Shown here piece by piece: positions 1-5,425 of a stretch of DNA of 5,425 bases. Positions within the stretch are counted from its first letter, which is position 1. Every line of letters begins with the position of its first letter. This DNA is from Magnetospira sp. (GTDB taxonomy: Bacteria; Pseudomonadota; Alphaproteobacteria; Rhodospirillales; Magnetospiraceae), in contig JANQGL010000166.1 of NCBI GenBank assembly GCA_028277325.1, forward strand, positions 1-5,425. The letters are read 5' to 3'. Below the pieces are notes generated by a model, which saw nothing but the letters and a program-made list of their open reading frames with translations, made no database searches and was not told the DNA's origin. Position numbers and translations under genes: made by a program.

Positions 1-244
1 CGGCCTAGCGGTGAAGGTGCACGGCAAGGAGAACAAGGACCGCTCGGTGGAGACCATCAATCCCGACAACCTGGTCGGCGGCGAGGTGCTCACCGGCAAG
101 GTGGCCTACAAGTCCACCCTGCAGGCGCTGACCGACCTGGAAGCCTTCGCGGTGCCGGCGGTGTTGCTGGAAAAACGGATCGAAAAACTGGCCGAGCAGG
201 ATCCGCTGGTCCATTTCGTGCTGACCTCGATCGGGAAGGTGTAG
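1..244 (+). CDS. C-terminal fragment of a probable cyclic-nucleotide-binding-domain protein (5' end outside window)
   Basis: The frame is open from base 2 to the TAG at 242-244 and gives 80 residues; the true start lies upstream of the window. The fragment resembles the second half of a cNMP-binding (CRP-type) beta-roll. A strand (GLAVKVHG) is followed by a short turn, a glycine-acidic segment (NLVGGEV) where CRP-like proteins carry their phosphate-binding G-E, a strand segment (STLQALTDLEAFAVPA), and a closing helix (LLEKRIEKLAEQDPLVHFVL) like the helix after the roll. The protein ends right after this helix, so no helix-turn-helix follows. If the assignment is right, it is a ligand-sensing domain rather than a CRP/FNR-type regulator. 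The usual Arg of the phosphate-binding cassette is not obvious, so cAMP binding itself is doubtful. It converges on ubiD, with 41 bases between the stops. The family call comes from pattern resemblance only; the alternative is an unrelated hypothetical protein. Confidence 0.6.
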   Translation, partial: GLAVKVHGKENKDRSVETINPDNLVGGEVLTGKVAYKSTLQALTDLEAFAVPAVLLEKRIEKLAEQDPLVHFVLTSIGKV

Positions 245-285
245 GGCCTGTAGACACCCGTCCTGGGCGCCTCGGCTTGCGCGAC

Positions 286-1794
286 CTATCGCCAGATCGC
301 CTTGCCGCTGCCCGGCAGGCCGAGCTCCGGCCACAGGGCGTCGACCCTGCGCACCACGTCGTCGGTCATGCGGATCGCGGTGCCCCAGTCGCGCTTGGTC
401 TCCGGCGGCCATTTATTGGTGGCGTCGAAGCCCAGCTTGCCGCCCAGGCTCGGCTCCGGCGAGGCGAAGTCCAGGTAGTCGATCGGCGTGTTCTCGATGG
501 TCACGATGTCGCGCACCGGGTCCATGCGGGTGGAGATGGCCCACATGACGTCTTTCCAGTCGCGGGCGTCGATGTCGTCGTCGACCACGATCAGCCATTT
601 GGTGTACATGAACTGCCGCAGGTAGGACCACGCCCCCATCATCACCCGCTTGGCGTGGCCCGGATAGGCCTTCTTCATGGAGATGACGGCGATCCGGTAG
701 GAGCAGCCCTCGGGCGGCAGCCAGAAGTCCACCACCTCCGGGAACTGCTGTTGCAGCAGCGGGATGAACACCTCGTTCAGGGCCTCGCCCAGCACGCTCG
801 GCTCGTCCGGCGGGCGGCCGGTGAAGGTGGACAGGTAGATCGGCTTGCGGCGCAGGGTGACGGCGTCCACCTCGAACACCGGGAACCGCTCCACCGCGTT
901 GTAGTAGCCGGTGTGGTCCCCGTAGGGCCCCTCGTCCGCCTCCTCGTCCGGCAGCACGTGGCCTTCGAGCACGATCTCGGCCGTCGCCGGCACCTTCAGC
1001 GGCAGCGTCTTGCAATCGGCGAGCGCCACCTTGGTGCCGCGCAGGAGGCCGGCGAAATGGTATTCGGACAGGGTGTCCGGAACCGGCGTGACGGCGGCCA
1101 GGATGGTCCCCGGGTCGGCGCCGATCACCGCGGCGGCCGGGAACTTGCCCTTGCCGGCCGCGACCCAGCGGGCGAAATGCTGCGCCCCGCCCCGGTGCTT
1201 CAGCCAGCGCATGACGCAGCGGTTCGGCCCCAGCACCTGCATGCGGTAGATCCCGAGGTTGAAGTCGTCGGTCCGGCCGCCGCCCGGCCCGCGCGTCACC
1301 ACCAACGGCCAGGTGATCAGCGGCGCCGGCTCGCCGGGCCAGCAGGTCTGGATCGGCAACGCGGTCAGGTCGACCCGGTCGCCGGTCAGCACCACCTCCT
1401 GGCACGGCGCCTGGGCGGTGGACCTGGGCTTCATGGACAGCACCTGGCGCACCATCGGCAGCATGCCCATCGCCTCGCGCAGGCCGCCCGGCGGCTCCGG
1501 CTGGCGCAGGAAGGCCAGGGTCTCCCCCACCTCGCGCAGTTGCGCCGTGGTCCGCTCCATGCCCAGGGCGACCCGCTCCACGGTGCCGAACAGGTTGACC
1601 AGCACCGGCATGCCGTAGGGCGTGCCGTCCGCCCGCACCGGAGTCTCGAACAGCACCGCCGGCCCCCGCTCGGCCAGCAGGCGGGTCTGGATCTCGGTCA
1701 TCTCCAGGACCGGCGACACCGGCGCCGCCACCCGCCTAAGAAGGCCCCGGCGCTCCAGGAGCGCCATGAAGTCGCGCAGGCTGTCGTAGGGCAT
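286..1794 (-). CDS. ubiD: UbiD, 4-hydroxy-3-polyprenylbenzoate decarboxylase
   Basis: This is a 502-residue cytosolic decarboxylase, close to the roughly 497 of E. coli UbiD. It removes the carboxylate from 4-hydroxy-3-polyprenylbenzoate in ubiquinone synthesis, using prenylated FMN supplied by UbiX. The sequence resembles E. coli UbiD along nearly its whole length. NLGIYRMQ begins at N179 (metal ligand), with I182-R184, R196-L198 and R201-G202 matching the prFMN-contact segments. PVPDTLSEYHFAGL carries the second metal ligand E244, and EIVLEG (273-278) precedes EGPYGDHTGYY (288-298), where D293 corresponds to the catalytic acid region. TGRPPDEP (325-332), PPEGCSYR (360-367), GHAKRVMMG (379-387) and ENTPIDYLDFASP (434-446) are also family blocks. 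The frame stays open upstream, but the ATG at 1794 has GAGGGA seven bases before it and matches the family N-terminus (MPYDSLRDF). No ubiX is visible in the window. All key residues seem intact. Confidence 0.97.
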   Translation of the reverse strand: MPYDSLRDFMALLERRGLLRRVAAPVSPVLEMTEIQTRLLAERGPAVLFETPVRADGTPYGMPVLVNLFGTVERVALGMERTTAQLREVGETLAFLRQPEPPGGLREAMGMLPMVRQVLSMKPRSTAQAPCQEVVLTGDRVDLTALPIQTCWPGEPAPLITWPLVVTRGPGGGRTDDFNLGIYRMQVLGPNRCVMRWLKHRGGAQHFARWVAAGKGKFPAAAVIGADPGTILAAVTPVPDTLSEYHFAGLLRGTKVALADCKTLPLKVPATAEIVLEGHVLPDEEADEGPYGDHTGYYNAVERFPVFEVDAVTLRRKPIYLSTFTGRPPDEPSVLGEALNEVFIPLLQQQFPEVVDFWLPPEGCSYRIAVISMKKAYPGHAKRVMMGAWSYLRQFMYTKWLIVVDDDIDARDWKDVMWAISTRMDPVRDIVTIENTPIDYLDFASPEPSLGGKLGFDATNKWPPETKRDWGTAIRMTDDVVRRVDALWPELGLPGSGKAIWR

Positions 1795-1801
1795 GGAATG
1801 G

Positions 1802-1807
1802 TCCCTC
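1802..1807 (-). promoter_or_regulatory. Shine-Dalgarno sequence of ubiD
   Basis: GAGGGA on the minus strand ends seven bases before the ATG at 1794. It decides the start, because the reading frame is open for more than 350 bases further upstream and would otherwise allow a much longer protein. Confidence 0.75.
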
Positions 1808-1828
1808 GTGGTCCGCTCAGGGGGGCGG

Positions 1829-1834
1829 ATTATG
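1829..1834 (-). promoter_or_regulatory. Probable ubiD promoter, extended -10 (TGG-CATAAT)
   Basis: Read on the minus strand, CATAAT matches TATAAT at five of six positions and is preceded by TG plus one base, the extended -10 form. The -35 position at 17-base spacing (GTTTCG, 1852-1857) is poor, which an extended -10 can compensate for. Transcription would begin near 1822, giving a leader of about 28 bases that contains the Shine-Dalgarno site. It is one of the few AT-rich spots in this intergenic region. Prediction from sequence only. Confidence 0.45.
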
Positions 1835-1896
1835 CCACAGGCCGGGCGCCGCGAAACCGTTTTCCCGACCCGCCCGAGGCGGCTAGAGTATCGTCG

Positions 1897-2199
1897 ATGA
1901 TGCCTCTTTCCATGGCCCGCCGGGTGCTCGACCGGCTGCTCTCCGAGGTCGCCGGCCCCGACGGGACAGCGCATCCGCAGCGGCTCGACCTGCCACACGG
2001 GATCGACCGGCGGATCCAGACCCTGCGCGCGGTCGCCGCGGAGCTGCCGGCCGATTTCGCGCCCCTGGTCCGGATGATCGACGGCGAGCCGGATTTCGAG
2101 GCCGCCTTCCCCGAGGTGCGTTTGCGCGCCCTGGCCGAACACTGCCGCATCCTGCGCGGCGCCATCGACCGCCATCCGGCGGCCCGGCCGCCGGGGTAA
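1897..2199 (+). CDS. Uncharacterised 100-residue protein
   Basis: I do not recognise this protein. The 100-codon frame has the strong G/C third-position preference of real genes in this window and fits the gap between ubiD and the SixA-like gene, so it is probably expressed. The residues suggest a small soluble, mostly helical protein with no signal peptide or membrane segment. An amphipathic first helix (MARRVLDRLLSEVA) is followed by a Pro/His/Asp-containing loop, then a helix rich in Arg, Leu and Ala (IDRRIQTLRAVAAEL), an acidic patch (DGEPDFEAAFPEV) and a last helix (RLRALAEHCRILRGAID). One Cys (C86) is present. The start is uncertain: ATG codons at 1897, 1900 and 1912 are all in frame, and none has a good Shine-Dalgarno site; the nearest GAGG, at 1876-1879, is 17 bases upstream of 1897. 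It diverges from ubiD and converges on the next gene with only three bases between the stops. Confidence 0.72.
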   Translation: MMPLSMARRVLDRLLSEVAGPDGTAHPQRLDLPHGIDRRIQTLRAVAAELPADFAPLVRMIDGEPDFEAAFPEVRLRALAEHCRILRGAIDRHPAARPPG

Positions 2200-2202
2200 C
2201 CG

Positions 2203-2712
2203 TCACAGATCGCGCGGCCGGACGAAGCGGCTGAGGTTGCCGGTGCCGGCCTCGAAGCGGTTCCCCGGCGCCTCGAAGGTCAGCACCGCCAGGGCGGCGG
2301 TGGGAAACTTCGCGTGCACCCCCGACAGGACCTCGGCCGGCCCCATCCCGGCCAGGCGCAGGACGAGGTCCTGCAGGGTCGGATTGTGGCCGATCACCAT
2401 CACCGCGTCGAGGTCGGGGTCGAGGCGGGTCAGCCGGCGTTCCAGTTCGCGTGCCTCGAAGTCGTAGATCTCGCGCTCCATCAGGACCGGCACCTCGAAG
2501 TCCCACGCCGCCTGCAGGTGCTCCATGGTTTCGCGGGCCCGGCGGGCGGACGAGCACAGCACCAGATCCGGGCGCAGGCTCTCGCGCGCCATGTAGTCGG
2601 CCATGGCGCGGGCCGCGCGGCGGCCGCGCGGCGCCAGCGGGCGTTCGAAATCGGGCAGGTCGGGTCTGTCCCAGGACGACTTGGCGTGGCGGAGCACAAA
2701 GAGGGTTTTCAT
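2203..2712 (-). CDS. SixA-type histidine phosphatase (RHG branch of the histidine phosphatase superfamily)
   Basis: This 169-residue protein matches the usual length of SixA-like enzymes. It starts MKTLFVLRHAKSSW, the first beta strand followed by the catalytic R8-H9 motif, in the RHAK variant. Further active-site residues are visible: R58 in SSARRARET (54-62), an acidic residue at E81 in the EIYD segment, and the second catalytic histidine H109 in VIGHNPT. The family uses a phosphohistidine intermediate to remove phosphate. E. coli SixA acts on phosphohistidine of phosphocarrier proteins such as NPr of the nitrogen PTS, but the substrate here cannot be read from sequence. There is no signal peptide, so it should be cytosolic. 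The ATG at 2712 fits the family N-terminus but has no clear Shine-Dalgarno site. It diverges from ppk across 113 bases, and its stop lies three bases from the stop of the convergent small gene. Confidence 0.92.
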   Translation of the reverse strand: MKTLFVLRHAKSSWDRPDLPDFERPLAPRGRRAARAMADYMARESLRPDLVLCSSARRARETMEHLQAAWDFEVPVLMEREIYDFEARELERRLTRLDPDLDAVMVIGHNPTLQDLVLRLAGMGPAEVLSGVHAKFPTAALAVLTFEAPGNRFEAGTGNLSRFVRPRDL

Positions 2713-2728
2713 GGCGGAAAAGTGACTG

Positions 2729-2757
2729 TTGGTCGGAGCGGTGCAAGGCGTTATGTT
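2729..2757 (+). promoter_or_regulatory. Probable sigma70-type promoter of the ppk-ppx operon
   Basis: TTGGTC (2729-2734) and TATGTT (2752-2757) are separated by exactly 17 bases. The -35 matches TTGACA at three positions and the -10 matches TATAAT at four, in the most AT-rich spot between the divergent genes. Transcription would begin near 2764, leaving a leader of about 60 bases before ppk. The same spot reads TAACATAA on the other strand and might also serve the SixA-like gene, but no good -35 goes with it. I could not make out a convincing Pho box. Confidence 0.42.
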
Positions 2758-2761
2758 AGCG

Positions 2762-2790
2762 TCCGACGGGGTCGGAAGGCCATCCCTTCC
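2762..2790 (+). other. Two overlapping, mutually exclusive hairpins in the ppk leader
   Basis: TCCGAC (2762-2767) pairs with GTCGGA (2771-2776) around a GGG loop. GGAAGG (2774-2779) pairs with CCTTCC (2785-2790) around a five-base loop. Both stems are six perfect base pairs and both need bases 2774-2776, so only one can form at a time. They lie at or just after the predicted transcription start. They could be an RNA switch, an operator-like element or chance in GC-rich DNA; no poly-U run follows, so a simple terminator is unlikely. Confidence 0.35.
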
Positions 2791-2812
2791 CGGTCCTGAT
2801 GGTGTGATTCGC

Positions 2813-2824
2813 GAGGAAAACCTC
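2813..2824 (+). promoter_or_regulatory. ppk Shine-Dalgarno site inside a short hairpin
   Basis: GAGG (2813-2816) is the ribosome-binding site, nine bases before the ATG at 2826, and supports that start. It is followed by AAAA and then CCTC (2821-2824), so the site can fold on itself as a four-pair stem with an A4 loop. The pairing is directly visible; a role in restraining translation is inference, since so short a stem is only mildly stable. Confidence 0.55.
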
Positions 2825-2825
2825 C

Positions 2826-4973
2826 ATGAACGACCAGCCCGCAGCCGCCACCCGTCAGGACACCCCCGGACGATTGATCAACCGCGAGGTGTCCTGGCTC
2901 GCCTTCAACGGCCGGGTCATGGAGGAAGCCCACAACACGCGGCATCCGCTGCTGGAACGGGTGCGGTTCCTGTCGATCTCGGCCTCCAACCTGGACGAGT
3001 TCTACATGGTCCGCGTGGCCGGCCTGCGCGGCCAGCTGCACGCCGGCGTGAAGGCGCTGTCCGACGACGGCCTGACCCCGGGCGAACAGCTGGCCCGCAT
3101 CCACGCGGTGGTGGATCGCCTGCAGGCCGACCAGCAGGCCTGCTGGCTGCAGCTCAAGGCCGAACTGGCCGAGGCGGGCATCCATGTCCTGGCACCGCAC
3201 GACCTGGGGGACGCCGAGCGGGACTGGCTGGACGGCCATTTCATGGCCCACATCTTCCCGGTGCTCACGCCGCTGGCGATCGACCCGGCGCATCCGTTCC
3301 CGTTCATCCCCAACCTCGGGTTCTCCCTGGTCAAGCTGCTGCAGCGGGAGATGTCCGAGGAAACCATGCGGGTCCTGATCCCGGTCCCGCACAGGATCGA
3401 CCGCTTCATCCGCCTGCCGGACTCCGACGGAGTCCGCTTCATCGCGGTGGAGGACGCCATCGGGATGTTCATGGACCGCCTGTTCCCCGGCTTCGACGAG
3501 TTGAAGGGCGGCGCCTTCCGGATCATCCGCGACAGCGAGATGGAGATCGACGAGGAAGCGGAAGACCTGGTCCGAACCTTCGAATCCGCCCTCAAGCGGC
3601 GCCGCCGGGGATCGGTGATCCGGCTGTCCATGAAGGCCGGGATGCCGGACGACCTGGCCGACCTGGCGATCCGCGAGCTGGGCTCCGAGGACAAGGAGGT
3701 GTTCTACCTGGACGGCCTTCTGGGCCTGGTCGACATCAAGAAGCTGATCGTCGACGACCGGCCGGACCTCCAGTTCAAGCCCTACGCGGCGCGCTTCCCG
3801 GAACGGGTCCGCGAGATGGGCGGCGACATCTTCGCGGCGGTCCGCAAGAAGGACATGATCGTCCACCACCCCTACGAGAGCTTCGACGTGGTGGTGCAGT
3901 TCGTGCGCCAGGCGGCGCGCGACCCGGACGTGGTGGCGATCAAGCAGACCCTCTATCGGACCAGCAACGACTCACCCGTGGTCGCCGCCCTGATGGAGGC
4001 GGCCGAGGCCGGCAAGTGGGTCACCGCCATGGTCGAACTGAAGGCGCGGTTCGACGAGGAGGCCAACATCCGCTGGGCGCGCGACCTGGAACGGGCCGGC
4101 TGCCAGGTGGTCTACGGATTCATGGACAAGAAGACCCACGCCAAGGTCAACCTGGTGGTGCGCCGCGAGGGCGGCGGCCTCAGGTCCTACGTCCACTACG
4201 GGACCGGCAACTACCACCCGATCACCGCCAAGATCTATACCGACCTGTCGTTCTTCACCTGCGACCCGTTGCTGTGCCAGGACGCGGCGCGCATCTTCAA
4301 CTTCATGACCGGCTACGCGACCCCGTCGGACATGGGCAAGCTGTCCTTCGCGCCGACCAACCTTCGCGAGACCCTGGTCGAGCACATCGACCGCGAGATC
4401 GCCTTCGCCCGCGAAGGCAAGCCGGCCATGATCTGGGCCAAGATGAACTCGCTGGTCGACCGGCGGATCATCAAGAAACTCTACGAGGCCTCCGAGGCCG
4501 GGGTGCTGATCGACCTGGTGATCCGCGGCATCTGCTGCCTGCGGCCGGGGGTGCCCGGGATGTCCGAGAACATCCGCGTCAAGAGCATCGTCGGGCGGTT
4601 CCTGGAGCATTCGCGGATCGTCGCCTTCGGCAACGGCGAGAAACTGCCGTCGCGCCAGGCCAAGCTGTTCATCTCGTCGGCCGACTGGATGGGCCGCAAC
4701 CTCAACCGGCGGGTCGAGACCCTGGTGCCGATCGAGAACCCGACGGTGCACGAGCAGGTGCTTGACCAGATCATGATCGCCAGCCTGAAGGACAACCTGC
4801 AGAGCTGGGTGCTGTCGGCGGACGGCGGCTACACCCGCCTGGCTCCGGACGGCGACGAGGGGTTCAACTGCCACACCTACTTCATGACCAATCCCAGCCT
4901 GTCGGGGCGCGGCCGGCTGCTGAAGAAGGAACAGGCGCGGATCCCGAAGCTGTCCCTCGACAAGAAGGACTGA
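2826..4973 (+). CDS. ppk: Polyphosphate kinase 1
   Basis: This 715-residue enzyme (E. coli 688) reversibly transfers the gamma phosphate of ATP to a growing inorganic polyphosphate chain through a phosphohistidine. The N-terminal domain (about 15-120) has INREVSWLAFN (18-28) and SNLDEFY (54-60), with N55 in the ATP-contact position. The head domain follows (about 120-315), then the two phospholipase-D-like C-terminal domains. H438 in KTHAK corresponds to the phosphorylated H435 of E. coli, and H595 in FLEHSR to H592; the spacing of 157 is identical. R378 (TLYRTS) and R408 (ELKARFDE) fit the metal/phosphate-binding R375 and R405 with the same offset of three. HYGTGNYHP (457-465) and SSADWM (617-622) are also family signatures. 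The protein is complete, with an intact active site and no membrane segment. The start is set by GAGG nine bases upstream. It is first in an operon with ppx and divergent from the SixA-like gene. Confidence 0.98.
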   Translation: MNDQPAAATRQDTPGRLINREVSWLAFNGRVMEEAHNTRHPLLERVRFLSISASNLDEFYMVRVAGLRGQLHAGVKALSDDGLTPGEQLARIHAVVDRLQADQQACWLQLKAELAEAGIHVLAPHDLGDAERDWLDGHFMAHIFPVLTPLAIDPAHPFPFIPNLGFSLVKLLQREMSEETMRVLIPVPHRIDRFIRLPDSDGVRFIAVEDAIGMFMDRLFPGFDELKGGAFRIIRDSEMEIDEEAEDLVRTFESALKRRRRGSVIRLSMKAGMPDDLADLAIRELGSEDKEVFYLDGLLGLVDIKKLIVDDRPDLQFKPYAARFPERVREMGGDIFAAVRKKDMIVHHPYESFDVVVQFVRQAARDPDVVAIKQTLYRTSNDSPVVAALMEAAEAGKWVTAMVELKARFDEEANIRWARDLERAGCQVVYGFMDKKTHAKVNLVVRREGGGLRSYVHYGTGNYHPITAKIYTDLSFFTCDPLLCQDAARIFNFMTGYATPSDMGKLSFAPTNLRETLVEHIDREIAFAREGKPAMIWAKMNSLVDRRIIKKLYEASEAGVLIDLVIRGICCLRPGVPGMSENIRVKSIVGRFLEHSRIVAFGNGEKLPSRQAKLFISSADWMGRNLNRRVETLVPIENPTVHEQVLDQIMIASLKDNLQSWVLSADGGYTRLAPDGDEGFNCHTYFMTNPSLSGRGRLLKKEQARIPKLSLDKKD
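4964..4969 (+). promoter_or_regulatory. Shine-Dalgarno sequence of ppx inside the end of ppk
   Basis: GAAGGA overlaps the last Lys-Lys-Asp codons of ppk and ends eight bases before the ppx ATG at 4978. A ribosome finishing ppk would stop on top of this site, which favours translational coupling of the two proteins. Confidence 0.7.
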
Positions 4974-4977
4974 TCCG

Positions 4978-5425
4978 ATGGCCGACGGCGGATTGCCGCA
5001 AGGCCGCAGCGCGGTGGTCGACATCGGGTCGAACTCGGTCCGTCTGGTGGTGTTTCACGGCCAGACCCGGACCCCGATCCAGATCTTCAACGAGCGCGCC
5101 CTGTGCGGGCTGGGGCGCGGCCTGCGGTCGTCCGGGCACCTGAACCCCGAATCGGTGGCCATGTGCTTCGACACCCTCAAGCGGTTCACCCTGCTGACCC
5201 AGGCGATGGGGGTCGAACGGATCGATCTTCTGGCCACCGCGGCGGTGCGCGACGCCACCGACGGCGCCGACTTCGTGGCCGAGATCGGCCGCCGGTTCGG
5301 GCTGCCGGTGACCGTGCTGTCCGGCGAGGAGGAGGCCCACCTGGCGGCCATGGGAGTGATCTCCGACTGGCCGGAGGCGACCGGCCTGATGGGCGATCTG
5401 GGAGGCGGCAGCCTCGACCTGGTGG
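4978..5425 (+). CDS. ppx: Exopolyphosphatase of the Ppx/GppA family, N-terminal 149 residues (3' end outside window)
   Basis: The frame opens with ATG at 4978, four bases after the ppk stop, and stays open to the window edge. Members of this actin/Hsp70-like fold family either split terminal phosphate from polyphosphate (Ppx) or convert pppGpp to ppGpp (GppA), and many do both. The fragment shows the first phosphate-binding loop VDIGSNSVRLVV (14-25), the ATAAVRDA block (86-93), the SGEEEA segment (115-120) with the catalytic glutamate, probably E118, and the second phosphate-binding loop GDLGGGSLDLV (139-149), where the window stops. Next to ppk, exopolyphosphatase is the likelier role, and the pair would set cellular polyphosphate level. 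GppA activity cannot be excluded. Whether the C-terminal domains are present cannot be seen. A Shine-Dalgarno site within the end of ppk supports this start. Confidence 0.93.
   Translation, partial: MADGGLPQGRSAVVDIGSNSVRLVVFHGQTRTPIQIFNERALCGLGRGLRSSGHLNPESVAMCFDTLKRFTLLTQAMGVERIDLLATAAVRDATDGADFVAEIGRRFGLPVTVLSGEEEAHLAAMGVISDWPEATGLMGDLGGGSLDLV

Noticed and set aside
245..285. A possible two-way terminator between the first gene and ubiD
   Set aside because: No stem longer than about three base pairs and no T or A run is visible on either strand.
1861..1889. A possible promoter TTTCCC-17-TAGAGT for the 100-residue protein
   Set aside because: Both boxes match the consensus poorly and the start would fall right at the ATG; too weak to annotate, mentioned only as a possibility for leaderless translation.
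277..2199. A 640-codon plus-strand frame open across the whole antisense of ubiD and into the small gene
   Set aside because: Its first part is rich in Arg, His, Gly and Pro with no domain, as expected for the antisense of a GC-rich gene. UbiD on the other strand is unmistakable. Only the last 100 codons, from 1897, look like a gene.
2611..2632. Tandem 11-base duplication (GGCCGCGCGGC twice) inside the SixA-like gene
   Set aside because: The unit is not a multiple of three, the protein has normal family length here, and the stretch encodes a plain Arg/Ala helix. It is best explained by GC-rich codon choice.
2713..2825. A possible Pho box upstream of ppk
   Set aside because: One CTGTTGG stretch at 2726-2732 hints at it, but there is no second CTGTCAT-like half at the proper spacing, so PhoB control is not supported.
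2729..4765. A 678-codon plus-strand frame overlapping ppk
   Set aside because: It is a shifted frame of ppk with low-complexity Gly/Arg/Pro composition; ppk has all its family motifs in its own frame.
2751..5024. Long minus-strand frames opposite ppk (2751-3869 and 3972-5024)
   Set aside because: They are antisense shadows produced by third-position G/C bias, with no recognisable domain or ribosome-binding site.

Overview
The window is GC-rich DNA with strong G/C preference at third codon positions and protein sequences that suggest an alphaproteobacterium, probably Rhodospirillales-like. That placement rests on general look and on the ppk-ppx arrangement; no marker in the window proves it. 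It is densely coded chromosomal housekeeping DNA. I see no mobile element, CRISPR array, tRNA or rRNA, and no gene-free stretch longer than about 115 bases.

Layout from left to right: (1) the 3' end of a plus-strand gene whose last 80 residues look like a cyclic-nucleotide-binding domain with no DNA-binding domain after it; (2) a complete minus-strand ubiD, the decarboxylase of ubiquinone biosynthesis, converging on gene 1; (3) a divergent intergenic region of about 100 bases with a good extended -10 promoter for ubiD; (4) a small plus-strand gene for a 100-residue protein that I do not recognise; (5) a minus-strand SixA-type histidine phosphatase whose stop codon lies three bases from the stop of gene 4; (6) a 113-base divergent region with a plausible sigma70-type promoter and several small hairpins in the ppk leader; (7) a complete plus-strand ppk, polyphosphate kinase; (8) the first 149 codons of a Ppx/GppA-family exopolyphosphatase, four bases after ppk and cut by the window edge.

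ppk and ppx form a tight operon that makes and breaks down polyphosphate. The divergent SixA-like phosphatase shares their upstream region and may share regulation, but that link is inference. ubiD serves quinone synthesis and has no evident tie to polyphosphate. I found no convincing new multi-gene system. The points most worth checking are the ppk leader, where the Shine-Dalgarno sequence sits in a short hairpin behind two mutually exclusive hairpins, the unknown 100-residue protein, and the SixA-ppk pairing.
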